Below, piece by piece: positions 9,417 through 18,404 of a stretch of DNA of 64,000 nucleotides. Source of the stretch: RPQJ01 sp963762315 (GTDB lineage: Bacteria; Pseudomonadota; Gammaproteobacteria; Steroidobacterales; Steroidobacteraceae). The notes under the pieces were generated by a model. The model did not search any database and was not told the DNA's origin. It saw only the letters and a program-made list of their open reading frames with translations. The translations under genes were made by a program, and so were the position numbers. Every line of letters begins with the position of its first letter. Position 1 is the first letter of the stretch. Where the stretch lies: positions 372,001 through 436,000 of the forward strand of contig CAVXKO010000005.1 in the NCBI GenBank assembly GCA_963762315.1. The letters are read 5' to 3'.

Positions 9417-11351
9417 ATGCTGGCGCATCGAAGGTACCGGTTCGGCGATTTCACCCTGGATCTCAAGCGGGGCTCGCTGTTCAGGGGGGCGACCGAGGTC
9501 AGGTTGCGGCCGAAGTCGTTCGGGGTGCTCCAGGCGCTGATCGAGCGGCACGGCGAACTGGTGACCAAGGACGAACTGCTCGAGCGCGTCTGGGGCCGGA
9601 CCGTCGTCACGGACGGGGTCATCACGCAGTGCCTGATCGACGTGCGGCGCGCCATCGGCGACGAGTCGCAGGAAATCATCCGCACCCTGCCCAGGCGCGG
9701 TTACCTCTTTGCCGCCACGGTCACCAACGCGGACGACGAGCCCCCGAGGATCGAGGCAACGCAGGCCACGCCCGACCCCGAACCCACACCGCCGCCCGAA
9801 CCCTCGCCGACCCCATCCCGTGAATCGACGCCGGGGCGGTCCCCTTGGTCACGCCGGGCACTGGCGGCAGTCTTGCTGCTTCCCCTGCTCGGAGCACTTG
9901 TCTGGTGGGGGCTCGCGTCGAGGCACGAAGCCCCGTCGTCCCCGGGTGCCGCGCCGGACGGAGCGGGAGAGGGCCGCAAGTCGATCGCCGTACTGCCCTT
10001 CGTGAACCTGACCGGCGAACCTGACGGCGAGTACGTCGCCGAGGGCATCGCGGACGAGGTCCTGCATCTGCTCGCACAGGGCGACGGACTGCGCGTCATC
10101 GCCCGTACTTCGTCGTTCGCGTTCAAGGGACGCCCGACCAGTATCGAGGACATCGCCGGGACGCTGCATGTCGACTACGTGGTCGAGGGCAGCGTGAGAC
10201 GGTCCGGGACGAACCTGCGCGTCAACGCGCAACTGATCGATGGGTCCAGCAGTTCGCAGGTCTGGTCGAAGGCCTATGAGCGCGACGTCGGCGACCTGCT
10301 CGCGGTGCAGCAGGACATCGCCCAGCACATCGCGACGGCGCTGCAGTCGAGCCTTGTCGACAGCTCGCGCGCGGAGCGCCACGTGCCCGACCCGGCGGCT
10401 CACGACGCGTTCCTGCGCGCGCGCTTCTACTACAACCGCCGGATGGACGGCGACATCGATCGAGCCGAGGCCGCTTACAGGGATGCGTTACGCCTGGATC
10501 CGCGCCTTGCACGGGCGTGGGCCGGCCTCGCCGGCGTCTACGGCGTGCGACTCGACGAAAAGGGTGCCAACCTGCCCGCGCTGCGGCAGAAGCAGCACGA
10601 GGCCATCGACGCCGCCATTGCCCTCGATCCGGAACTCGCCGAGGCCCGCATGCGCGCGGCGGTTTACTACTTCCAGATCGGCGACGTGGCTCGCGCGAAG
10701 GAACAACAGGCGATGGCACGCAAACTGGCCCCGGACGATCCGCTGGTGCTCGCGTCGTACGCGAATGAGTTCACGCTGCAGGGACGCTTCGACGAGGCGA
10801 TCGAGATCGAAAAGCGCATCGTGGCCTCAGACCCTGTGTCGCGCGTGGCCCGCGTGAACCTGGCGACCAGCCTGCTGGCCGCCGGGCGCCTGGACGAGGC
10901 GCGCGCCGAGTTCCTGAACTTCGTGGCAATGGGAGCACGCCCCGATCCGGAAGTGACCGTCGAACTCGCGCGGATCGATATCCTGGCGGGCCGTTACCCG
11001 CAAGCCATCGCGGCAGCCGAAAAATGGCCGGACGGCCCGGACCGGGATTTCGTGCTCGCAGTGGCAGGCGATGCGCTCGGACGACACGACGTCGCCCGCG
11101 CCGCGCAATCGCGTCTGCACGAGGGCAATGACGCGGCCGACGCGGTCCGGCTGGCGGAGTTGCATGCGCACCGCGGGGACGGTGACGAGGCCTTCCGCTG
11201 GTTGAACTTCGCCTTCGACCGCCTCGGCCCGAACCCGTGGCTGTCGGACCAGTGGCAGTGGGTGTACCAGGTGAAGCTATCACCCTTCCTCAAGCCACTG
11301 CACGCCGATGCCCGCTGGCTGATGACGAACCAACGCGGCGGGGTGCCATAA
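9417..11351 (+). CDS. CadC-type winged-helix, TolB-like, TPR membrane regulator
   Basis: A 644-residue one-component transcription regulator. The ATG at 9417 follows AGGGAGG and starts directly with the DNA-binding domain. Order: OmpR/CadC-type winged helix (about residues 3-95, ending RTLPRRGYLFAATV), Pro-rich linker, one membrane helix (ALAAVLLLPLLGALVWWG, near 155), a TolB-like N-domain (SIAVLPFVNLTGEPDGEYVA), and C-terminal TPR repeats. The periplasmic part presumably senses a signal and controls cytoplasmic DNA binding. It is divergent from the cupin gene, a likely target, and both sit in an inverted-repeat-bounded cassette. A second protein with the same layout is encoded at 33662-35590. 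Confidence 0.88.
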   Translation: MLAHRRYRFGDFTLDLKRGSLFRGATEVRLRPKSFGVLQALIERHGELVTKDELLERVWGRTVVTDGVITQCLIDVRRAIGDESQEIIRTLPRRGYLFAATVTNADDEPPRIEATQATPDPEPTPPPEPSPTPSRESTPGRSPWSRRALAAVLLLPLLGALVWWGLASRHEAPSSPGAAPDGAGEGRKSIAVLPFVNLTGEPDGEYVAEGIADEVLHLLAQGDGLRVIARTSSFAFKGRPTSIEDIAGTLHVDYVVEGSVRRSGTNLRVNAQLIDGSSSSQVWSKAYERDVGDLLAVQQDIAQHIATALQSSLVDSSRAERHVPDPAAHDAFLRARFYYNRRMDGDIDRAEAAYRDALRLDPRLARAWAGLAGVYGVRLDEKGANLPALRQKQHEAIDAAIALDPELAEARMRAAVYYFQIGDVARAKEQQAMARKLAPDDPLVLASYANEFTLQGRFDEAIEIEKRIVASDPVSRVARVNLATSLLAAGRLDEARAEFLNFVAMGARPDPEVTVELARIDILAGRYPQAIAAAEKWPDGPDRDFVLAVAGDALGRHDVARAAQSRLHEGNDAADAVRLAELHAHRGDGDEAFRWLNFAFDRLGPNPWLSDQWQWVYQVKLSPFLKPLHADARWLMTNQRGGVP

Positions 11352-11489
11352 CGCGTTCCATTGCCGGGCACCTGACACCGAAAGAATCAGCTCTGTCACT
11401 AATTCGCGTTGTTCGGGTATGGCGGACATCCTCAGCATGCGCCAGACAGGCTGCACGGGACCAACACGATTTGGTGACTGAGCCTTTGC

Positions 11490-11510
11490 GAAAGCGGTGA
11501 ATGTCCCCTA
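11490..11510. repeat. GGGGACATTC repeat, right copy of the cassette-flanking pair
   Basis: GAAAGCGGTGAATGTCCCCTA is the reverse complement of 8387-8407 with one mismatch. It overlaps the rsmG stop codon: the TAG comes from the repeat itself, so the repeat forms the gene's 3' end. Confidence 0.8.
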
Positions 11511-12134
11511 ATTCTTGTCGTGGGAGCGGATCAACTCCACGAGGTGGCGCTCTTCGTCCAGCCCCGGCACCCGCAGCTTGTGCACAGCGGCCACTTTCCA
11601 GCCGTTGAGCTTCTTCGCCAGCTCGTCCTCGGGGTACCGGCCCTTCATGGCCAGGAATCGCCCGCCCCCCACGACGAGCCCGCCCGCGAACTTGACGAGA
11701 TCCGCGACCGGGCCGACCGCGCGGGCCAGCACCGTGTCGAACCGCTGCTCCGGCTTGTAGGTCTCGGCGCGCGACTGCACGACTTCGACGTTGGCCAGTC
11801 CCAGGGAATCGCGGACCTCTTCCAGGAACCGGCACTTCTTGCCGACGGACTCGACGAGCGCGAAATGCATCTGTGGAGCGACGATCGCGAGCGGGATGCC
11901 CGGGAAGCCCGCGCCGCTGCCGATGTCGGCGATGCGCGGCCCCTGCAGCCACGGCAGCATGGTGAGACTGTCGAGCAGGTGCTTGGTGATCTGCTGCGGG
12001 CGCTCGCGGATCGCCGTGAGGTTGATCCGCGTGTTCCAGTCGTCGAGCAGGTCGAGGTGCGCGACGAGCTTGTCCGCTTGCTCGGCCGTGAGTTCGATGC
12101 CGAGTTCGCGGGCACCGTCGAGGAGGGTGGTCAT
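11508..12134 (-). CDS. rsmG: 16S rRNA (guanine527-N7)-methyltransferase RsmG
   Basis: Methylates G527 in the 530 loop of 16S rRNA using S-adenosylmethionine. The 208-residue protein starts at the ATG at 12134 (MTTLLDGARELGIELTAEQA); a longer upstream reading only translates repeat DNA. Family features are NLTAIRE, the SAM-binding IADIGSGAGFPGIPLAI (about residues 71-87), VESVGKKCRFLEEV and SRAE. It is the ancestral neighbour of parA/parB and mnmG, but both are now displaced by inserted blocks. Its C-terminal codons run into the GGGGACATTC repeat. Confidence 0.96.
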   Translation of the reverse strand: MTTLLDGARELGIELTAEQADKLVAHLDLLDDWNTRINLTAIRERPQQITKHLLDSLTMLPWLQGPRIADIGSGAGFPGIPLAIVAPQMHFALVESVGKKCRFLEEVRDSLGLANVEVVQSRAETYKPEQRFDTVLARAVGPVADLVKFAGGLVVGGGRFLAMKGRYPEDELAKKLNGWKVAAVHKLRVPGLDEERHLVELIRSHDKN

Positions 12135-12172
12135 GCGGGAAGGATACCAGCCCTCACCCGACCCATCGGCCG

Positions 12173-12270
12173 CCCTCACCCGCACTGCGTGCGACCTCTC
12201 CCGCAGGCGGGAGAGGTGAAGAACCCTCACCCGCACTGCGTGCGACCTCTCCCGCAGGCGGGAGAGGTGA
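12173..12270. repeat. Two tandem copies of the CCTCTCCCGC hairpin repeat
   Basis: Two nearly identical 47-bp units, 12173-12219 and 12224-12270. Each reads CCCTCACCCGCACTGCGTGC followed by a hairpin of CCTCTCCCGC and GCGGGAGAGG around a 2-nt loop. They fill the gap between prpF and rsmG. Other copies occur at 13466, 24686 and 54518. REP-like intergenic elements; they may act as mRNA stabilisers or terminators. Confidence 0.85.
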
Positions 12271-12274
12271 TGAG

Positions 12275-13456
12275 TTACCCGGGAACGCGTACCCAGCCTT
12301 CCATGAGTACCCGCGCGCTGCGGCTCATAATGGCCTTGGTCACGGTCCACTCGCCGTTCACCTGCCGAGCTTCGGCGCCGACGCGAAGCGTTCCGGAGGG
12401 GTGCCCGAAGCGCACGGCCGTGCGCGATCCGCCGCCGGCGGCGAGGTTCACCAGCGTGCCGGGGATGGCCGCGGCAGCACCGATCGCGACGGCGGCCGTG
12501 CCCATCATCGCGTGATGCAGTTTGCCCATCGACAACGCCCGCACCAGCAGGTCGATGTCGCCTGCAGACACGCGCTTGCCGCTCGACGCCGCGTAATCGG
12601 CGGGCTTGGCGACAAACGCCACCTTCGGCGTGTGCTGGCGCTTCGCCGCCTCATCCACGCTCCTGATCAATCCCATGCGAATGGCGCCGTGCGCGCGGAT
12701 GGTCTCGAAAATCGCAAGCGCCTTTGGGTCGCCGTTGACGGCGTCCTGCAGCTCGGTGCCCGTGTAGCCGATCGCGTCGGCATTCACGAAGATCGTCGGG
12801 ATGCCCGCGTTGATCAACGTGGCCTTCAACGTGCCGACACCCGGCACGACGAGATCGTCGACGAGATTCCCGGTCGGGAACATCGAGCCGCCCGCGCCTT
12901 CTTCTTCTGCTGCCGGATCCATGAACTCTAGCTGCACTTCCGCCGCGGGGAAGGTCACGCCGTCCAGTTCGAAGTCGCCCGTTTCCTGCACGGCCCCGTT
13001 CGTGACCGGCACGTGCGCGACGATCGTCTTGCCGATGTTCGCCTGCCAGATGCGCACGGTCGCCACGCCGTCCCTCGGCACGCGACTCGCGTCGACCAGG
13101 CCGTTGCTGATCGCGAACGGACCCACGGCCGCCGAAAGATTGCCGCAGTTGCCGCTCCAGTCGACGAAGGCCTTGTCGATGGACACCTGGCCGAACAGGT
13201 AATCGACGTCGTGATCGGGCCGGGCGCTCTTCGACAGGATGACCGTCTTGCTGGTGCTCGAGGTCGCGCCGCCCATGCCGTCGATCTGCTTGCCGTACGG
13301 GTCCGGGCTGCCGATCACGCGCAGCAGCATCGCATCGCGCGCGGCGCCGGCAACCTGCGCGGCCGGCGGCAGGTCCTGCAGGCGGAAAAACACACCTTTG
13401 CTGGTACCGCCGCGCATGTAGGTCGCGGGAATGCGGATCTGCGGTGCAAATGTCAT
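12275..13456 (-). CDS. prpF: 2-methylaconitate cis-trans isomerase PrpF
   Basis: Isomerase needed when propionyl-CoA is processed through the AcnD branch of the 2-methylcitrate cycle: it converts the trans-2-methylaconitate made by AcnD into the cis form. The 393-residue protein starts MTFAPQIRIPATYMRGGTSK, the family hallmark, and retains GMGGATSSTSKTVIL and the GNCGNLSAAVGPFAI segment. It is the last gene of prpB-prpC-acnD-prpF, 49 nt after acnD, with one hairpin repeat in the gap. Co-occurrence with AcnD, not PrpD, supports the assignment. Confidence 0.95.
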   Translation of the reverse strand: MTFAPQIRIPATYMRGGTSKGVFFRLQDLPPAAQVAGAARDAMLLRVIGSPDPYGKQIDGMGGATSSTSKTVILSKSARPDHDVDYLFGQVSIDKAFVDWSGNCGNLSAAVGPFAISNGLVDASRVPRDGVATVRIWQANIGKTIVAHVPVTNGAVQETGDFELDGVTFPAAEVQLEFMDPAAEEEGAGGSMFPTGNLVDDLVVPGVGTLKATLINAGIPTIFVNADAIGYTGTELQDAVNGDPKALAIFETIRAHGAIRMGLIRSVDEAAKRQHTPKVAFVAKPADYAASSGKRVSAGDIDLLVRALSMGKLHHAMMGTAAVAIGAAAAIPGTLVNLAAGGGSRTAVRFGHPSGTLRVGAEARQVNGEWTVTKAIMSRSARVLMEGWVRVPG

Positions 13457-13465
13457 GGTCGGAGA

Positions 13466-13503
13466 CCCCTCACCCTGGCCCTCTCCCGCAAGCGGGAGAG
13501 GGA
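13466..13503. repeat. CCTCTCCCGC hairpin repeat
   Basis: Single copy between acnD and prpF: CCCTCTCCCGC aa GCGGGAGAGGG, a perfect 11-bp stem with a 2-nt loop, preceded by the CCCCTCACC tag. Same family as 12173-12270. Confidence 0.8.
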
Positions 13504-13505
13504 AA

Positions 13506-16097
13506 TTACGCGGCGGACGCCTCGAGGAAGTCCTTGGCGAAGCGCTGCAGCACCCCGCCGGCTTCGTAAATCGAAACCTCTTCGGCCGTGTCGAGACGGC
13601 ACGTCACCGGCACGGCCAATCGTTCACCGTTCTTGCGATGAATCACGAGCGTGAGATCGGCGCGCGGCTTGCGTTCGCCTGACACGTCGAACGTTTCGGT
13701 GCCGTCGATGGCCAGGGTCTTGCGATTGACGCCTACCTTGAACTCGAGCGGCAGCACGCCCATGCCGACGAGATTCGTGCGATGGATGCGCTCGAAGCCC
13801 TCGGCGACGATCGCTTCCACGCCGGCGAGGCGCACGCCTTTTGCCGCCCAGTCGCGCGACGAGCCCTGCCCGTAATCGGCGCCCGCGACGATGATCAGCG
13901 GCTGCTTGCGCGCCATGTAGGTCTCGATGGCTTCCCACATGCGCGTGATCTCGCCTTCGGGCTCGATCCGCGCGAGCGACCCCGGCTTTACCTTGCCGTC
14001 CACGACGACCATTTCGTTCTTGAGCGTCGGGTTAGCGAACGTCGCGCGCAGCGCCGTAAGGTGATCGCCGCGATGCGTCGCGTAGGAATTGAAGTCCTCT
14101 TCGGGCAGGCCCATCTTCGCGAGGTACTCGCCCGCGGCGCTGTCCGGCAGGATCGCGTTCGACGGCGAGAGGTGATCGGTGGTGATGTTGTCGCCGAGCA
14201 CCGCGAGCGGGCGCATGCCTTTCATCGTGCGTTCACCCGCCAGCGCGCCTTCCCAGTAAGGCGGGCGGCGGATGTACGTGCTCTCGGCACGCCAGTCGTA
14301 CAGCGGGCTCACTTTCGGGCCCGTGTCGACGGCGAACGTGAACATCGGCTCGTAGACCTTGCGGAACTGCTCGGGCTTCACGCTCGAGGCGACGACCGCA
14401 TCGATTTCGTCGTCGGACGGCCAGAGATCCTTCAGGAACACAGGCTTGCCGTTCTTGTCGGTCCCGAAAGAGTCCTTCTCGATGTCGAAGCGGATCGTGC
14501 CGGCAATGGCATACGCCACGACCAGCGGCGGCGAGGCCAGGAAAGCCTGCTTCGCGTACGGGTGGATGCGGCCGTCGAAATTGCGATTGCCCGACAGCAC
14601 GGCCGTCGCGTACAGGTCTCGATCCACGATCTCCTTCTGGATCGCCGGGTCGAGCGCGCCCGACATGCCGTTGCACGTGGTGCAGGCAAACGCGACGATA
14701 CCGAAGCCGAGCTTCTCGAGGTCGGCCATCAGGCCGGCCTCTTCGAGATAGAGCGCAACTGCCTTCGAACCCGGCGCAAGCGAACTCTTGACCCACGGCT
14801 TGCGCGTGAGGCCGAGCCGGTTGGCGTTGCGGGCCAGCAGCGCGGCAGCAATCACGTTGCGCGGATTGCTGGTGTTCGTGCAGCTGGTGATCGCCGCGAT
14901 GATCACTGCGCCATCCGGCATTCGGCCCGGTTCATTCTCCACTTTGCCGGAAATGCCCTTGGCGGCCAGGTCCGTCGTCGCGACGCGCGCATGCGGATTC
15001 GACGGGCCCGCCATGTTGCGCACGACGGTCGACAGGTCGAACTTCAGCACGCGCTCGTACTGCGCCGACTTCAGGCTGTCGGCCCAGAGGCCTGCCTGCT
15101 TCGCATACGTTTCGACCAGCTTCACCTGCGCGTCGTCGCGGCCGGTGAGCTTGAGGTAGTCGATCGTCTGCCGGTCGATGAAGAACATCGCCGCGGTGGC
15201 GCCATATTCCGGTGCCATGTTGGAAATCGTCGCGCGGTCGCCGAGCGTCAATGCCGAGGCGCCCTCGCCGTAGAACTCGAGGTAGGCGCCGACGACCTTC
15301 GACTTGCGCAGGAACTCCGTCAGCGCCAGCACCACGTCGGTGGCGGTGATGCCCGCCTGCGGCCTGCCCGAAAGCTCCACGCCGACGATGTCAGGCAGCC
15401 GCATCCAGGACGCGCGGCCGAGCATCACGTTTTCGGCTTCGAGGCCGCCGACGCCGACGGCAATGACACCCAGCGCATCGACGTGCGGCGTGTGGCTGTC
15501 CGTGCCGACAAGCGTATCCGGAAACGCCACCCCGTCCTTTGCGTGCACGACCGGCGACATCCGCTCCAGGTTGATCTGGTGCATGATGCCGTTGCCCGGC
15601 GGGATCACGTCGACGTTCTTGAACGCGAGCTTCGTCCAGTTGATGAAGTGGAAGCGGTCCTCGTTGCGGCGATCCTCGATCGCGCGGTTCTTGGCGAACG
15701 CGTCGGGATCGAAGCCGCCGCACTCGACGGCCAGCGAGTGGTCGACGATCAACTGCACCGGCACGACGGGATTCACCTGCGCCGGGTCGCCGCCTTGCTC
15801 GGCAATGGCATCGCGCAGGCCCGCGAGGTCCACGAGCGCCGTCTGGCCGAGAATGTCATGGCACACGACACGGGCCGGGAACCACGGGAAATCCCGCTCG
15901 CGCTTGCGCTCGATGATCTGCCTCAGGCATTCGTCGAGGATCGCGGGGTCGCAGCGGCGCACGAGGTTCTCGGCGTGTACACGAGCGGTATAGGACAACG
16001 TGTCGTAGGCGCCAGGCCGGATCGCCTCGACGGCCGCGCGCGCGTCGAAGTAATCGAGCTTCGTGCCGGGCAGCGGCTTGCGATGCGCCTTGTTCAT
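13506..16097 (-). CDS. acnD: 2-methylcitrate dehydratase, Fe/S-dependent (AcnD)
   Basis: Aconitase-family enzyme that dehydrates 2-methylcitrate to 2-methylaconitate; works with PrpF. The natural start is the ATG at 16097 (MNKAHRKPLPGTKLDYFDAR, the typical AcnD N-terminus), giving about 863 residues. The [4Fe-4S] cysteines are visible in ITSCTNTSNP and FACTTCNGMSG, and the C-terminal swivel domain carries GADYGQGSSRDWAAKG. In this sequence the frame is open upstream through prpC, producing a 1251-residue PrpC-AcnD fusion reading. The intact PrpC C-terminus and stop exist one base out of frame just before this ATG, so two separate genes are more likely. Confidence 0.93.
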   Translation of the reverse strand: MNKAHRKPLPGTKLDYFDARAAVEAIRPGAYDTLSYTARVHAENLVRRCDPAILDECLRQIIERKRERDFPWFPARVVCHDILGQTALVDLAGLRDAIAEQGGDPAQVNPVVPVQLIVDHSLAVECGGFDPDAFAKNRAIEDRRNEDRFHFINWTKLAFKNVDVIPPGNGIMHQINLERMSPVVHAKDGVAFPDTLVGTDSHTPHVDALGVIAVGVGGLEAENVMLGRASWMRLPDIVGVELSGRPQAGITATDVVLALTEFLRKSKVVGAYLEFYGEGASALTLGDRATISNMAPEYGATAAMFFIDRQTIDYLKLTGRDDAQVKLVETYAKQAGLWADSLKSAQYERVLKFDLSTVVRNMAGPSNPHARVATTDLAAKGISGKVENEPGRMPDGAVIIAAITSCTNTSNPRNVIAAALLARNANRLGLTRKPWVKSSLAPGSKAVALYLEEAGLMADLEKLGFGIVAFACTTCNGMSGALDPAIQKEIVDRDLYATAVLSGNRNFDGRIHPYAKQAFLASPPLVVAYAIAGTIRFDIEKDSFGTDKNGKPVFLKDLWPSDDEIDAVVASSVKPEQFRKVYEPMFTFAVDTGPKVSPLYDWRAESTYIRRPPYWEGALAGERTMKGMRPLAVLGDNITTDHLSPSNAILPDSAAGEYLAKMGLPEEDFNSYATHRGDHLTALRATFANPTLKNEMVVVDGKVKPGSLARIEPEGEITRMWEAIETYMARKQPLIIVAGADYGQGSSRDWAAKGVRLAGVEAIVAEGFERIHRTNLVGMGVLPLEFKVGVNRKTLAIDGTETFDVSGERKPRADLTLVIHRKNGERLAVPVTCRLDTAEEVSIYEAGGVLQRFAKDFLEASAA

Positions 16098-16102
16098 GGA
16101 AC

Positions 16103-17261
16103 TCAACCGCGCTTGTCGATCGGGACGAAGGGTGCGGTCCTCGGGGCCGGTGTAGTTCGCGCTCGGGCGGATGATCTTGCCGTCGATGCGCTGCTCGATG
16201 ACGTGCGCGCTCCAGCCGCTGGTGCGCGCAATGACGAACAGCGGGGTGAACATCGCGGTGGGCACGCCCATCATGTGGTACGAGACCGCACTGAACCAGT
16301 CGAGGTTCGGGAACATCTTCTTGATGTCCCACATGACCGTCTCGAGGCGCTCGGCGATGTCGAACATCTTCATGTCGCCCGCTTCGCGCGACAGGCCGCG
16401 TGCGACTTCCTTGATCACCTTGTTGCGCGGATCGCTGATCGTGTAGACCGGGTGGCCGAATCCGATGACCACTTCCTTGCGCTCGACGCGCGCGCGGATG
16501 TCCGCTTCCGCCTCATCCGGGGTCTCGTAGCGCTTCTGCACCTCGAACGCGACTTCATTGGCGCCGCCGTGCTTCGGGCCGCGCAGCGCGCCGATCGCGC
16601 CCGTGATGCACGAGTACATGTCGGAGCCCGTGCCGGCGATGACGCGGCCCGTGAACGTCGAGGCGTTGAACTCGTGTTCGGCATACAGGTTCAGCGAGAC
16701 GTGCATCGCCTTCACCCAGGATTCCGGCGGGCGCTTGCCGTGCAGCATGTGCAGGAAGTGGCCGCCGATCGAATCGTCGTCGGTCTCTACGTCGATCGAC
16801 GTGCCGGAGTGGCTATAGTGGTACCAGTAGCAGAGCATCGAGCCGAGGCTCGCCATCAGGCGGTCAGCGATGTCGCGCGCGCCGGCGGTGTTGTGGTCGT
16901 CCTTCTCGGGCAGCGTGCACCCGAGCACCGACGTGCCGGTGCGCAGCACGTCCATCGGGTGCGCGGAAGCGGGCAGCGCCTCGAGCGCCGCGAGCACCGG
17001 CAGCGGCAGTCCGCGCAGTCGCTTCAGCTTCGCCTTGTACCCCTTCAGTTCCGCGCGGTTCGGCAGCTTGCCGTGCACGAGCAGGTACGCCACCTCCTCG
17101 AACTCGCACTTGTCGGCCAGCTCGAGGATGTCGTAGCCGCGGTAGTGCAGGTCGTTGCCGCTGCGCCCGACGGTGCAGAGCGCCGTGTTGCCGGCAGTGA
17201 CGCCCGAGAGGGCGACGGACTTCTTCGGCTTGAAGCCGGTGGCGGGGGTCGTCTCGCTCAT
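16103..17261 (-). CDS. prpC: 2-methylcitrate synthase, 3' end shifted by one base
   Basis: Condenses propionyl-CoA with oxaloacetate. Starts MSETTPATGFKPKKSVALSG; citrate-synthase-fold motifs include GNTALCTVGRSGNDLHYRGY, LRGPKHGGANE and VIGFGHPVYTISDPR with the catalytic His. Near 16130-16132 (a G run on the plus strand) an extra base takes the reading into acnD. Skipping it gives the family C-terminus RTFVPIDKRG and a TGA at 16103-16105, 5 nt before the acnD ATG. So this is either a sequence error or a genuine recent fusion. Gene order prpB-prpC-acnD-prpF is a standard propionate cluster; no prpR regulator is seen here. Confidence 0.92.
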
Positions 17262-17294
17262 GGTTCGCTACTCGTTCGGGTGGAAACTGTGCGC

Positions 17295-18188
17295 CTACTT
17301 CTCGTCGAGGCCCTTGCTGAACAGCTCGTCGAGCTTGCGCTCGTAATCGTGGTAGCCGAGCACTTCGTACAGCTCGGCGCGCGTCTGCATCCGGTCGATC
17401 ACGCTCTTCTGCGTGCCGGCGCTGCGGATCGCGCTGTAGACGCCCTCCGCCGCCTTCGACATGGCACGGAACGCGGAAAGGGGGTACAGGACGAGCTGCG
17501 CGCCCGCACTGGCGAGCTCTGCGACCGTGAAGAGCGGCGTCTTGCCGAATTCCGTGATGTTGGCGAGCACCGGCACTTTCACGACGCCGGTGAACTGGCG
17601 GTACTCGTCGAGCGTGGTGAGCGCCTCGGCGAAGATCATGTCGGCCCCCGCCTCGACGTAACGCTGCGCGCGCTCGATCGCCGCCTGCTGGCCCTCGACG
17701 GCGTGCGCATCGGTGCGCGCCATGATGACGAAACTCGCGTCGGTGCGGCCGTCCACGGCAGCCTTGATGCGATCGACCATTTCGTCGGTGGACACCAGCG
17801 CCTTGCCGGGACGGTGGCCGCAGCGCTTGGCCGCCACCTGGTCCTCGAGGTGGCAGGCGGCGGCGCCCGAGCGGATCAGGTCGGCAATCGTGCGCGAGAT
17901 GTTGAACGCGGCGCCCCAGCCGGTGTCGGCATCGACGAGCAGCGGCAGGTCGCTGGCCGAGGTGATGCGCCGGACGTCCTCGCAGACGTCGTTCAGGCTG
18001 GTGATCCCGAGATCGGGCAGGCCGAAAGACGCGTTGGCCACGCCGGCGCCGGACAGGTAGATGGCCCGGAACCCGGCCCGCTCGGCGAGCAGGGCGGAAT
18101 AGGCGTTGACGGTGCCGACCACCTGCAGGGGACGCTCATGGGCGAGGGCGGCTCGGAAGCGGGCGCCTGCGGAGGCGGTCGTCGTCAT
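17295..18188 (-). CDS. prpB: Methylisocitrate lyase PrpB
   Basis: Cleaves 2-methylisocitrate to pyruvate and succinate, the last step of the 2-methylcitrate cycle. The ATG at 18188 (MTTTASAGARFRAALAHERP) gives 297 residues, the usual size. Motifs: LSGAGVANASFGLPDLG, the metal-binding LVDADTGWG, and the active-site loop around KRCGHRPGK (the PEP mutase/ICL superfamily KRCGH). First gene of the operon, 33 nt ahead of prpC. Confidence 0.96.
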   Translation of the reverse strand: MTTTASAGARFRAALAHERPLQVVGTVNAYSALLAERAGFRAIYLSGAGVANASFGLPDLGITSLNDVCEDVRRITSASDLPLLVDADTGWGAAFNISRTIADLIRSGAAACHLEDQVAAKRCGHRPGKALVSTDEMVDRIKAAVDGRTDASFVIMARTDAHAVEGQQAAIERAQRYVEAGADMIFAEALTTLDEYRQFTGVVKVPVLANITEFGKTPLFTVAELASAGAQLVLYPLSAFRAMSKAAEGVYSAIRSAGTQKSVIDRMQTRAELYEVLGYHDYERKLDELFSKGLDEK

Positions 18189-18273
18189 GTCGGGGCCCTT
18201 TTTTGGCAGTGCAGTAAGCCCCCGAATGTTAGCCCGATTCCGGGTCGACGACATCTGCCCGGGCGGCGCGCCC

Positions 18274-18397
18274 GGGCCCTGGGCCGTGTCCCGTGGGGCA
18301 TCCGGGGACACGCCGCAAGTACGTCCTTGTAGGCTCGCACTCGCCGTCCATGGCTCGTGACGGTCCCCGGTGCCCCACGGGACACGGCCCAGGACCC
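18274..18397. repeat. Long imperfect inverted repeat between cysNC and prpB
   Basis: Arms 18274-18309 and 18363-18397 are near-perfect complements (core CTGGGCCGTGTCCCGTGGGG) around a 53-bp loop. It could fold as a large hairpin or be a small palindromic mobile element. It lies just downstream of cysNC, in the prpB promoter region. No second copy in the window. Confidence 0.8.
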
Positions 18398-18404
18398 GGA
18401 GCGC

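Noticed and set aside
12173..12270. Tandem repeats as a possible CRISPR array
   Set aside because: Only two units, a 4-bp spacer, hairpin structure shared with dispersed copies, and no cas genes.
12135..12350. N-terminal extension of RsmG containing a repeated HLSRLRERSHAVRVR peptide
   Set aside because: It is the translation of two CCTCTCCCGC repeat units, not protein-coding sequence.
13782..18332. Open reading frame of 1516 codons on the plus strand
   Set aside because: Antisense to acnD, prpC and prpB; composition of a shadow frame.
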